DNA from: Clostridiales bacterium
GTDB taxonomy: Bacteria > Bacillota > Clostridia > Christensenellales > Aristaeellaceae
Direction: 5' to 3'
Length of the DNA: 20,954 nucleotides
NCBI GenBank assembly: GCA_019420065.1
Contig: JAHZHX010000039.1
Span: 1 to 20,954, forward strand
The translations under genes and the position numbers were made by a program. Positions 6,993-15,384 of the stretch are shown piece by piece. Every line of letters begins with the position of its first letter. Within the stretch, counting starts at the first letter, position 1. Below the pieces are notes generated by a model. That model was not told where the DNA came from, did not search any database, and was given only the letters and a program-made list of their open reading frames with translations.

Positions 6993-9086
6993 TTAATTCT
7001 GAATACGGCCAAAGCGCTTTTCCAGCTCGCGGCGCGTGACTTCAATGACCAGGGGACGGCCATGCGGGCAGGTAGGCGTAACGTTATCCTCAATCATGCG
7101 GCGGATCAGATCCTTCAGTCCGTCCGCGGGCGCTTGTTCTCCGCCCTTGACGGCGTGCTTGCAGGCCATTTGAATAATGCGCTCCGTGCGTTTTTGCGTA
7201 TTGATTTTTCCGCTTTCCGCCAGATCATCCAGCGCGTCGCGGAAGCAGTCCTCGCTGCGGGCGACGCCCAGCACCATGGGAACGGAGCGCAGCTGCACCG
7301 TTTGGTCGCCAAAGTCAGAGGCGTCAAAGCCTGCTGCCAGGAGCGCGTCGCGCGAGTCAAGGAAAATTTCAAACTCCCGGTGCGTCAGGTGAAGAATCAC
7401 GGGCGACAGCAGCATTTGCGAGGCGGCGTCGCCCGCGCAGGCCTTGAGCATGCGTTCATAAAGGATGCGTTCATGCGCAGCATGCTGGTCGCATAGAAAC
7501 AGGCGGTCATTGCATTCAAACAGCACATAGGTATGGAAGGCCACCCCTATGTAACGGACGTCAAACGAAGTCAGCTCCTTTTCAAGCTGGACGGCGGTTG
7601 TCTGCTCGATGGCGGGTTCAGGCGCGGTAGGTTCAGTCACTGCGGATTGCTCAGGCGGACGGACCGTCCTTTCGGTATCGGGATAATTGTCTGCCTTTTT
7701 AACCGGAGAAGATGAGGCTGGCTTTGGATTTTCCACAGAAGTCTGCTGCGGTGCTGACGAAAAAGTATTGGGCGTAAACGCTTCAGGAGAAAATTGCACG
7801 GGCGGAAGCAGTCTATCTTCAACCGAATGGGCTGTCATGCGTTGAGAAAAAGAAGAAAACGGTTTGCTTTCATGAAAAATAGGATATTTATTTTCGACTT
7901 CAGTATTTTTTTCATGAACATTATCATGAAAAATACTTGCGTTGGATGAAAAAGAAGGAGCCTGCGCCGTGATAGGCGCGGAATCGGTTTGCTGAATCAT
8001 GGGCTTTGCCGTTGGCGGGTCAAACGTTTTGATATTGCTGACCGGCCTGGCGGGTTCGCGTTCAAACAGAGAGATGGCGTTGCTCAGCGGCGAGGCAGCG
8101 TGCAGGGCCTGCTGCACCAATTCCTGAACGGCCTGCCGAACGGCAGTCTCGTTCTGAAAGCGCACCTCCCATTTGTTGGGGTGCACGTTTACATCGGTTG
8201 CCTCAAACGGCATGGTCAAATGGAGAATACAAATGGGAAAGCGGCCAATCATGACACGCTGGCGGCAGCCTTCCTCCAGTGAGGCGGTGAGAAGGCTGCT
8301 TTTAATCAATCGGCCGTTGAGAATAAAGGATTGCTGGGCACGGTTGCCGCGGGACAGCTCACCTACGCCAACGTATCCATCGAGCAATACCCCGGACATA
8401 TTGCCGCTGACCTTGTACAGCTTTTCCAGCGTTTGCAGGCCATAGACGCTGAGCACGGCGCTTTCCAGCTTGCCGTCCCCGGCGCTGAAATACACGTTTT
8501 TGCCATCGGCAATATAGCGGAAGGAAATATCGGGATGCGAGAGGATGAAGCGCATCATCAAATCGGACACATAGCCGGTTTCAACGGAGGCTTTTTTCAA
8601 AAATTTACGGCGCACGGGCGCGTTGTAAAACAGATCCTTGATAACAAAATTGGTGCCTTCCGGGCAGGCAGCCTCCTTCAGCGCGGACATTTCGCCGCCG
8701 TTATTCTGTACGGAAATGCCATATTCCGCGCCGCGGGTGCGGGTGGTGCAGGTGACCTTGGCAACGGCGGCAATCGAGGCCAGCGCTTCGCCGCGGAACC
8801 CCAGCGTTTGTATGCCGGTAAGATCTTCCGCGCGGCTGATTTTGCTGGTGGCATGGCGCGTAAAGGCCAGACGGATATCGCTGGGCTGGATGCCGCTGCC
8901 GTTGTCAACAACGCGGAACATGCTCAGTCCTCCGTCGCGGATTTCCACGGTGATGGCGCTTGCTCCCGCGTCCATGCTGTTCTCGACCAGCTCCTTGATC
9001 GCGGCGCTGGGACGCTCGACAACCTCGCCGGCGGCAATTTGCCCGATCACCTCGGCGGAAAGCTGTTTGATATGCGAAGTGGGCAT
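6993..9086 (-). CDS. mutL: DNA mismatch repair protein MutL (endonuclease type)
   Basis: A 697-residue protein. MutL couples MutS mismatch recognition to strand incision. The N-terminal GHKL ATPase shows KELVENSMDAGA (31-42), DNGSG (61-65) and GFRGEAL (97-103). The C-terminal domain has the metal-dependent endonuclease motif DQHAAHERILYE (D533-E544), then ACKHAVKGGE and CPHGRP (673-678). It is therefore the nicking type found in bacteria without MutH. Between them lies a long low-complexity linker (about 340-500) rich in S, P, T and E. The linker DNA around 7840-7950 is clearly more AT-rich than its surroundings and holds a 12-bp direct repeat. The start follows mutS by 16 bp with AAGGAG upstream; the stop overlaps the RBS of miaA. 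Confidence 0.96.
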   Translation of the reverse strand: MPTSHIKQLSAEVIGQIAAGEVVERPSAAIKELVENSMDAGASAITVEIRDGGLSMFRVVDNGSGIQPSDIRLAFTRHATSKISRAEDLTGIQTLGFRGEALASIAAVAKVTCTTRTRGAEYGISVQNNGGEMSALKEAACPEGTNFVIKDLFYNAPVRRKFLKKASVETGYVSDLMMRFILSHPDISFRYIADGKNVYFSAGDGKLESAVLSVYGLQTLEKLYKVSGNMSGVLLDGYVGVGELSRGNRAQQSFILNGRLIKSSLLTASLEEGCRQRVMIGRFPICILHLTMPFEATDVNVHPNKWEVRFQNETAVRQAVQELVQQALHAASPLSNAISLFEREPARPVSNIKTFDPPTAKPMIQQTDSAPITAQAPSFSSNASIFHDNVHEKNTEVENKYPIFHESKPFSSFSQRMTAHSVEDRLLPPVQFSPEAFTPNTFSSAPQQTSVENPKPASSSPVKKADNYPDTERTVRPPEQSAVTEPTAPEPAIEQTTAVQLEKELTSFDVRYIGVAFHTYVLFECNDRLFLCDQHAAHERILYERMLKACAGDAASQMLLSPVILHLTHREFEIFLDSRDALLAAGFDASDFGDQTVQLRSVPMVLGVARSEDCFRDALDDLAESGKINTQKRTERIIQMACKHAVKGGEQAPADGLKDLIRRMIEDNVTPTCPHGRPLVIEVTRRELEKRFGRIQN

Positions 9087-9102
9087 GATGAACTCCTTAT
9101 GC

Positions 9103-11712
9103 TTATAGCTTGCGTGCTTTTTCCCGCAGCAGGAAGAGGCGGTTCAGCGCGTCCATTGGGGACATGGAAAGCACGTCAAGGTTGGAAAGCTCTTCAATCA
9201 ATTCTGTACGGCCGTATTCAAACAGATCCTGCTGCTGATTTTTGCGCTTGCCCTTTTCCAGAATGTTTTGGCCGATGGTGTTCTGGTTGATGTTGTTGGC
9301 TTCAAGCCGGGCTTCGATTTCCTGCGCGCGGGCCACGACGGCGTGCGGTACGCCTGCCAGGCGGGCAACATATACGCCAAAGCTCTTGTCCGCGCCGCCG
9401 CGGATGATTTTGCGCAGGAAAATGACCTCTTCTCCGTGCTCTTTGACCGAGATCTGATAGTTTGTCACGCCCTCCAGCACGCCTTCCAGCTCGGAAAGCT
9501 CATGATAATGGGTGGCGAACAGCGTTTTTGCGCCGCAGCGCTTGGTATCGCACAAATATTCAACCGTGGCCCAGGCGATGCTCAGCCCGTCAAATGTGCT
9601 GGTGCCGCGGCCGATTTCGTCCAGAATGACCAGCGAATGCGCCGTGGCGTTGCGCAGAATGTAGGCGGTCTCGCTCATTTCCACCATAAATGTGGATTGG
9701 CCGCCCGCCAGATCATCCGAAGCGCCTACGCGGGTGAACACATTATCGACCAGCGGAACAGTGGCCTCGCGCGCCGGGACAAACGAGCCGATGTGCGCCA
9801 TGAGCACGATCAGCGCCACCTGACGCATATAGGTGCTTTTACCGGCCATATTGGGGCCGGTGATGATCTGCATGCGCTTGTCGGAGATGTTCATTTCGGT
9901 ATCGTTCGGGACAAAGAGCGATTCGCTGAGCGTTTTTTCCACAACCGGATGACGGCCGTCGCGGATGCCCAGCGTTCCGTCCTCGGCAAGCGTCGGACGC
10001 ACATAGTTGTTTTCCCGGGCGACGCGGGCAAGCGACAAAAGCGCGTCCAGCGTTTTGAGGGCCTTGGCCGTGGCCTGCAAGCGCGGCATGGCAGAAGCGA
10101 TTTCGCTGCGCACGGCATAGAACAGCTCCAGCTCCAGGCGGGTGCTCTGCTCCTGCGCGCCGGTGATTTTGCTTTCCAGCTGACGCAATTCGTCGGTGGT
10201 GAAGCGCTCTGAGGAAGCCAGCGTCTGGCGGCGCTGATAGCGCAGCGGCACAAGGGAATAGTACGCTTTGGTGACCTCGATATAGTAACCGAATACGCGG
10301 TTGTATTGGATGCGCAGCGTTTTGATGCCGGTGGCCTCGCGCTCGCGGGCTTCCAGGTCGCTTAGCCATTGCTTGCCGTCGGTTACGGCGGAGCGCAGCT
10401 CGTCCAGCCGCGGGTCGTAGCCGGGACGGATGACGGAGCCCTCCGTGATTTGCAGCGGCGCATCGGGGTTGATGGCGTTTTCCAGAAGCTGTGTCAGCCC
10501 GGGCAGCGGATCCAATTCCTCCATGGCCGTGCAGACAGGCCGGCAGGCCTCGTCGGCAAGCAGCGCCTGCAGCGGCGGCACCTGGGAAAGCGAGCGCAGC
10601 AGGGCCAGACAGTCGCGCGCGTTCAGCGAGTTATAGGAAACTTTGGAGAGAATGCGCTCCATATCGTAAACGTTGCGCAGAATTTCGTACAGGTGTTCCG
10701 AAAGCACATGATTGTCATACAGCGCGGCGACGGCGGAAAGGCGCGTTTCGATATCCCCGCGCAGCAGCAGCGGCTGCTCGACCCAGCGGCGCAGCAAGCG
10801 TCCGCCCATGGCGGTGGCGGTTTTATCCAAAAGCCACAAAAGACTGCCGCGCACGGTATGGGAATGCAATCCCTCGGTCAACTCCAGGTTGCGGCGCGTG
10901 GCGGCGTCCAGCGGCATGGTGCGGTTTTCGGTCTGGACGCGCAGCACGGTAATGTGGGTCATGGCGTTTTTCTGCGTTTCGGATATATAACGCATGAGCG
11001 CGCCGGCAGCGTGCGCGGCCGGCAGAAGGGAAGCGTCCAGCCCCAGCGCCGTCAGCGAGGTCACGCCAAAGTGCTCGAAAAGCATTTCATTGGCGCTGGC
11101 TCCGCGGAAAGAGGCAGGGGAGCAGCTGCCCATGGGAGCGTCGGACAGAGGCTTGACCGCTTCGGGATTGTTGGTAATGATCTCGCGCGGACCGATGGAG
11201 GCCAGCGCGCCGCGCAGCTCGCGTTCTGCGCCGGAAAGCTGGCGGACGTAGAATTCGCCCGTTGTAACGTCCACATAGGCAATGCCGACGCGCTTGCCCT
11301 CATAGCAAACCGAGACCAGGAAGCTGTTTTTGCGCTCCGAAAGCGCCGATTGATCGGTTACCGTGCCCGGCGTTACGATGCGGGTGATATCGCGCTGCAC
11401 CAGTCCCTTGGCCTGGGCCGGATCTTCCATCTGTTCGCAGATGGCGACGCGATACCCCTTTTCGATCAGGCGGGTAATATAGGTATCAACCGCATGATGC
11501 GGCACGCCGCACATGGGGGCGCGCTCGGGAAGGCCGCAGTCGCGGCCGGTCAGGGTCAATTCCAGCTCGCGGCTGGCGGTAATGGCGTCGTCAAAAAACA
11601 TCTCGTAAAAATCGCCGAGACGGTAAAAGAGCAATTCGTCCGGATGCTGCTCCTTGATGGCCAAATATTGCTGCATCATGGGGGTAACGCTGCCGATAGG
11701 CGGTCTTGCCAT
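9103..11712 (-). CDS. mutS: DNA mismatch repair protein MutS
   Basis: An 869-residue, full-length MutS1 that binds mismatches and small loops and acts as an ATP-driven sliding clamp. The mismatch-reading F-x-E motif is at F35-Y36-E37 in GDFYEMF. The Walker A GPNMAGKST is at 619-627, and the Walker B/ABC signature region includes EIGRGTSTFDG. QQDLFEYG near the C-terminus (about 836-843) matches the beta-clamp-binding motif known in Bacillus MutS. The ATG at 11712 has AAAAGGGGTG upstream. MutS and MutL are adjacent, as usual in Bacillota. No frameshift or missing key residue. Confidence 0.97.
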   Translation of the reverse strand: MARPPIGSVTPMMQQYLAIKEQHPDELLFYRLGDFYEMFFDDAITASRELELTLTGRDCGLPERAPMCGVPHHAVDTYITRLIEKGYRVAICEQMEDPAQAKGLVQRDITRIVTPGTVTDQSALSERKNSFLVSVCYEGKRVGIAYVDVTTGEFYVRQLSGAERELRGALASIGPREIITNNPEAVKPLSDAPMGSCSPASFRGASANEMLFEHFGVTSLTALGLDASLLPAAHAAGALMRYISETQKNAMTHITVLRVQTENRTMPLDAATRRNLELTEGLHSHTVRGSLLWLLDKTATAMGGRLLRRWVEQPLLLRGDIETRLSAVAALYDNHVLSEHLYEILRNVYDMERILSKVSYNSLNARDCLALLRSLSQVPPLQALLADEACRPVCTAMEELDPLPGLTQLLENAINPDAPLQITEGSVIRPGYDPRLDELRSAVTDGKQWLSDLEAREREATGIKTLRIQYNRVFGYYIEVTKAYYSLVPLRYQRRQTLASSERFTTDELRQLESKITGAQEQSTRLELELFYAVRSEIASAMPRLQATAKALKTLDALLSLARVARENNYVRPTLAEDGTLGIRDGRHPVVEKTLSESLFVPNDTEMNISDKRMQIITGPNMAGKSTYMRQVALIVLMAHIGSFVPAREATVPLVDNVFTRVGASDDLAGGQSTFMVEMSETAYILRNATAHSLVILDEIGRGTSTFDGLSIAWATVEYLCDTKRCGAKTLFATHYHELSELEGVLEGVTNYQISVKEHGEEVIFLRKIIRGGADKSFGVYVARLAGVPHAVVARAQEIEARLEANNINQNTIGQNILEKGKRKNQQQDLFEYGRTELIEELSNLDVLSMSPMDALNRLFLLREKARKL

Positions 11713-11759
11713 AATTACACACCCCTTTTGTATCGGTTAAACGGTGAAAACGGGCACGC

Positions 11760-12158
11760 TTAATGACAGCCGGCGCAGGTGGAACAATCGCCCGTGCAGC
11801 CGTTGTTCTCCGGATACATCACGCTTTGCAGAATATCGGAAATCGCCTGCATCATGGCGCCAAAATCGTTCCGCGCCTTTTGCAGCGTCTGATAGGCGGG
11901 AAGCTTCTGCATCTGCTGGTCGATCTCGTCCAGCTCGCGGGTCAGCGCGCCGATCTGGTCAAAATTCTTTTCGTCCTTGGCGGTTTCCGCCTCCAGCTGC
12001 TGCCGTTTTTCCAGATAAGCGGCTACACAGGCGGACAGGGCAGGATCCTTTTCGCCTGCGTCCTCCGCTTGGCGCATGGCCTTGAATTCGGCGCTTTCGG
12101 AAAGAAGCTTGCTCAGCTCCTGGGTTTTGAAATAGATTTCCTGCGTCATATGAAACAT
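11760..12158 (-). CDS. YlbF/YmcA-family protein with C-terminal cysteine cluster
   Basis: A 132-residue, mostly helical protein (helical hairpins at about 5-30, 38-62 and 65-110) matching the YlbF/YmcA family. In B. subtilis the YmcA (RicA), YlbF (RicF) and YaaT (RicT) proteins form an iron-sulfur-carrying complex. It assists RNase Y and affects competence, biofilm formation and sporulation. The tail is C121, C125, C128 and C131 with a final H132 (CTGDCSTCAGCH), a good candidate Fe-S ligand set. The position directly after miaB and before mutS mirrors the Bacillus miaB-ymcA-cotE-mutS order. The start at 12158 has AAAGGAGGAG inside the end of miaB; ATG at 12149 is a possible alternative. Whether it corresponds to RicA or RicF cannot be told. 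Confidence 0.85.
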   Translation of the reverse strand: MFHMTQEIYFKTQELSKLLSESAEFKAMRQAEDAGEKDPALSACVAAYLEKRQQLEAETAKDEKNFDQIGALTRELDEIDQQMQKLPAYQTLQKARNDFGAMMQAISDILQSVMYPENNGCTGDCSTCAGCH

Positions 12159-12162
12159 GGGT

Positions 12163-13566
12163 TTACTCCTCCTTTATGCCGCGCAGCGTGTTGCTGCCGG
12201 CGTCTGTGATGCGAACCTTGACCATGCGGCCGACGTCGTCGGCGGAACCGTCAAAATTGACGTTGATATTGCGGCCGTTTTTTCCCGTCATCTGGGCGGC
12301 CCGACGGCGGGATGCGCCCTCGACCAGCACCAGCGAGGTTGTGCCGCTCATGGAGGCGAGCACCTCGCCGGTGATACGCTCCTGGGCGGCGATCAGCCGC
12401 TCGATGCGCTCGGAGGCAATGGCGGGATCGATCCGGCCTTCCATCTCCGCAGCGCGCGTTCCCTTGCGCGGGCTGTAAATGAAGGTATACGCGCTGTCAT
12501 AGCGTACCTCTTCAACCAGCGCCAGGGTATCGGCAAAATCCGCTTCCGTTTCTCCGGGGAAGGCAACGATCAGGTCGGTCGTCAGGCCGATATCGGGCAG
12601 CGCGGCGCGCAGCGCGCGTACCTTGTCCAGATACTGCGCGCGGGTGTAGCGGCGGTTCATGGCCTGCAAAATACGGTCGGAACCGGACTGCACGGGCAGG
12701 TGCAGATGCGGCGCGGCCACGGGATTGTGCGCCAGCTCGTCAATCAGCTCATCGGAAAGGTCCTTGGGATGAGAGGTCATGAAGCGGATGCGCTCAATGC
12801 CGGTTTGGCTGACCCGGCGCAGCAGCCGGGCAAAGGATACGCCCTCCTGACTGTCCAGACCATAGCTGTTTACATTTTGTCCAAGCAGCATGATTTCCTT
12901 CACGCCTGCGGCAACCAGCCCTTCTGCCTCGCGAACCACGTCGTCCGCCTTGCGGGAGCGCTCGCGCCCGCGCACATAGGGCACGATGCAATAGGAACAA
13001 AAATTATTGCACCCGTACATGACGTTGACATACGCCTTGATGGCACTTTCACGCCGGATGGGCAGATCCTCCGCAAGGGTGCTGGCGTTTTCCTCGATGC
13101 GGATCACGCGTTCGCGGCTTTCAAGCGCTTCCAGCATATATTCCGGCAGACGGTACAGATTGCCTGTTCCGAAAGCCACGTCGATAAAGGGGTATTGCGT
13201 CAAAAGCTTTTGGGCCATTTCAGGTTGCTGGATCATGCAGCCGCATACACCGATAAGCAGCTCCGGCCGCTGTTTTTTGATTTCCCGCAGCCAGGTGACG
13301 TTGCCCAGCGCTTTGCGTTCGGCATTGTCGCGGATGCAGCAGGTATTATGCAGCACGAAATCAGCCTGCGTGCGCTCGTCGGCCTGCGTCAAACCCATTT
13401 CTTCCAGCATACCGGCCAGCGTTTCCGAGTCGTGCGCGTTCATCTGGCAGCCGTAGGTGACGATAAAATATGTTTTGGGGCGATCCGGGTGAAACCGCAC
13501 CTGCCGGGCAAAATCACGCTGGCGCGCAAGCTCCTGGCTGGAAACCGGTTTAATTTCCTCTCTCAT
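12163..13566 (-). CDS. miaB: tRNA-2-methylthio-N6-dimethylallyladenosine synthase
   Basis: A 467-residue radical SAM methylthiotransferase that converts i6A37 to ms2i6A37 in tRNA, acting on the product of MiaA from the same run. The N-terminal UPF0004 domain holds cluster-binding cysteines, including C40 (TYGCQMNAHDSE), one in HNTCCIR and one in GVCGCM. The radical SAM CxxxCxxC is C186, C190, C193 (YGCNNFCSYCIVPY). A TRAM domain forms the last 60 residues. I choose the ATG at 13564-13566, with GAGGAGG upstream inside rng. An earlier ATG at 13638 would add 24 unrelated residues lying over rng. It overlaps rng by 17 bp. Confidence 0.95.
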   Translation of the reverse strand: MREEIKPVSSQELARQRDFARQVRFHPDRPKTYFIVTYGCQMNAHDSETLAGMLEEMGLTQADERTQADFVLHNTCCIRDNAERKALGNVTWLREIKKQRPELLIGVCGCMIQQPEMAQKLLTQYPFIDVAFGTGNLYRLPEYMLEALESRERVIRIEENASTLAEDLPIRRESAIKAYVNVMYGCNNFCSYCIVPYVRGRERSRKADDVVREAEGLVAAGVKEIMLLGQNVNSYGLDSQEGVSFARLLRRVSQTGIERIRFMTSHPKDLSDELIDELAHNPVAAPHLHLPVQSGSDRILQAMNRRYTRAQYLDKVRALRAALPDIGLTTDLIVAFPGETEADFADTLALVEEVRYDSAYTFIYSPRKGTRAAEMEGRIDPAIASERIERLIAAQERITGEVLASMSGTTSLVLVEGASRRRAAQMTGKNGRNINVNFDGSADDVGRMVKVRITDAGSNTLRGIKEE

Positions 13567-14728
13567 CGGCGATGTCCTCCTCGGGTGGTTGCAGTAAAAT
13601 GCCGCTGCCGGCACAGTGCGGACAGGGCAGGTCTTCATATGTGGCCAGCGGGCGCGCGGCGCGGCGGCGCGTCATCTCCATCAACCCCAGCTGCGTGACG
13701 CCATATACAACCGTTTTCATGGGGTCGTGCTTGAGACATTCGCGCATATGGGCGATCAGGCGCTCTTTGGCTTCTTCGGTTTCCATGTCGATAAAATCAA
13801 CAAGGATAATACCGCCGATGCCGCGCAGACGCAGCAGACGAGCGATTTCGGCTGCCGCTTCCATATTGATTTTTTCCGCGGTGACGGCAATGTTTTTGCC
13901 TCCCGGGGCCATGGCGCTGTTCACGTCGATCACCGTCATGGCTTCGCACTGATCGAAAATCAGCGACGCGCCGCTTTTGAGCAGCACGGTGCGGCGGCAG
14001 GCGCGCTCCAGCTTATGGTCAATATTGTGGAGCAGAAAGGGCGTGTCGCAGGTGCGCACGGGGATACCGGGGGGAGCCTTGATTGCCTCGGGGGCGTTGG
14101 TCAGAATGTATTCCAGGTATTTGCCCTCGTCGCGCAGGCAGACGGCGGGCACGTCCTCGCCGCCATAGAGCAGGGCCGGGGCCGCCGTCCTGGAGGCGGC
14201 GAGGATCTCCAGCCAGCGCCTGCGGAGCGTATCAAGCTCGCCAAGCACCTGCTCTTTGGCGCATTCCAGCGCGGAGGAACGCAGAATCGCGCCCTCTTCC
14301 TGGAGGCCCAGCGCTTTGCCAAGGCGTTTCAGCGCCGCGCGCTCGGCGGGGTCCTCCACCTTGGATGAAATTCGCGCGCCGCGACGGAGAGGCAGATAAA
14401 CAAGGTAAAGCCCCGCCAGGGCGATATCACGGCTCAGCATGGCCTTTTTGACCGCCGTGGGCGGACGCTTGACCTGCACCATGATTTTTTCCCCCGACGC
14501 GGGCGGCTTCTGACCGTCCGGCGTGGGCAAGAAACCAAACTGACCGTCAGGCAAGCGGACAAACACGGCGTTTACGCCCTTGATTGCCCGATCGGCAACG
14601 CCAAGGTATATCTGGTCTTCCGCAATGGAAAAGCCGCCGTCCTGTTCGTAATAGGCATACAGCTTGCCCTGTTCGGTGACGGCGGCGCGCAGCCTGCCGT
14701 TTTCTTTTTGTAAAATCAGAACGCTCAT
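13550..14728 (-). CDS. rng: Ribonuclease G/E family endoribonuclease
   Basis: A 392-residue single-strand-specific endoribonuclease related to RNase G/E. An S1-like RNA-binding region lies at about 35-110. The catalytic DNase I-like part holds D268 in MTVIDVNS and D311 in ILVDFIDME, the two metal-binding aspartates. CPHC (C369-C372) near the C-terminus is the zinc-link motif that joins subunits in this family. It lacks the long C-terminal scaffold of E. coli RNase E, so the G-type name fits. The start at 14728 overlaps the stop of the upstream DUF2344 gene as ATGA, with TGGAG before it. An earlier in-frame ATG (14779) lies inside that gene. The radical SAM pair-rng order is common in Clostridia. 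Confidence 0.92.
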   Translation of the reverse strand: MSVLILQKENGRLRAAVTEQGKLYAYYEQDGGFSIAEDQIYLGVADRAIKGVNAVFVRLPDGQFGFLPTPDGQKPPASGEKIMVQVKRPPTAVKKAMLSRDIALAGLYLVYLPLRRGARISSKVEDPAERAALKRLGKALGLQEEGAILRSSALECAKEQVLGELDTLRRRWLEILAASRTAAPALLYGGEDVPAVCLRDEGKYLEYILTNAPEAIKAPPGIPVRTCDTPFLLHNIDHKLERACRRTVLLKSGASLIFDQCEAMTVIDVNSAMAPGGKNIAVTAEKINMEAAAEIARLLRLRGIGGIILVDFIDMETEEAKERLIAHMRECLKHDPMKTVVYGVTQLGLMEMTRRRAARPLATYEDLPCPHCAGSGILLQPPEEDIADERGN

Positions 14729-15384
14729 AGCAGCTCCAGCGGCGTTAGATCCTTGCCATAAAGCTGCATGCGCGTACACAGCGCGCGGGGGGGCGCGTTC
14801 AGTCCGGCTTCCTGCGCCAAAGCATCCAGCAAAAGCTCAGGCTTGCAGGTAGCGGCTTCGCAAAGGGCCAGCGTGCAGGCAAAACCGTTTTCGCCCGTTG
14901 GCTCCAAATCGTAGATGAGCGGCCGAATATCGCAGGGCTTTTCGCCGCTCTTTGTTTTTTTCATCATGATAAAGCTGCTCTTATTCATCAGGCTGGGAAT
15001 GGCGCTGAGGATGCTTTCGGCGCTTTCATGCAGCGTTACGGAATAGGCGGCGGCGCTGAGCAGCGCCATGGGGGCGGGATGACGGTCGTCCACGCTGCGC
15101 ACGGCGATGCAGGGAAGCTCGGGCGGCAGCGCGGCGGAAAGCTTTTCCTTGAATTCCGCCTCGCTGATCTCGGCGCTGAGCGGCACTTCCATTATCTCGC
15201 GCAGACCCGGCATCCCCACGGAAAGCGGCGCGGCAAACGTGACCAGCAAATGCGGATTGAATCCTTTGGAAAAGGCGATGGGCACGCCGCTGCGGCGCAG
15301 GGCGCGCTGCATGGCGCGCATCAGATCCAGATGGCCGACATAGCGCAGCCGGGCGCGTTTTTCAAACACCACGAGCATTTTCAT
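14725..15384 (-). CDS. TIGR03936-family (DUF2344) radical SAM-associated protein
   Basis: A 219-residue protein with the family's opening pattern: KMLVVFEKRARLRYVGHLDLMRA, then QRALRRSGVPIAFSKGFNPH and a FAAPLSVG segment. Its biochemical role is not known to me. It is regularly encoded after, or fused to, the TIGR03960 radical SAM protein, and a joint role in RNA modification or processing has been a plausible guess because RNase G follows. The ATG at 15384 overlaps the upstream stop as ATGA and is preceded by GAGGGGG. A second in-frame ATG two codons later is possible. The stop overlaps the rng start in the same way, so all three genes are translationally chained. Confidence 0.87.
   Translation of the reverse strand: MKMLVVFEKRARLRYVGHLDLMRAMQRALRRSGVPIAFSKGFNPHLLVTFAAPLSVGMPGLREIMEVPLSAEISEAEFKEKLSAALPPELPCIAVRSVDDRHPAPMALLSAAAYSVTLHESAESILSAIPSLMNKSSFIMMKKTKSGEKPCDIRPLIYDLEPTGENGFACTLALCEAATCKPELLLDALAQEAGLNAPPRALCTRMQLYGKDLTPLELL

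Noticed and set aside
6983..7093. Longer miaA from an ATG at 7093
   Set aside because: Adds 37 residues inside mutL unlike any MiaA; the GTG at 6982 has a strong AAGGAGG at proper distance.
12157..13698. Plus-strand open frame of 513 codons opposite miaB
   Set aside because: Product has no family features, while miaB on the other strand has all cluster motifs and a good start.
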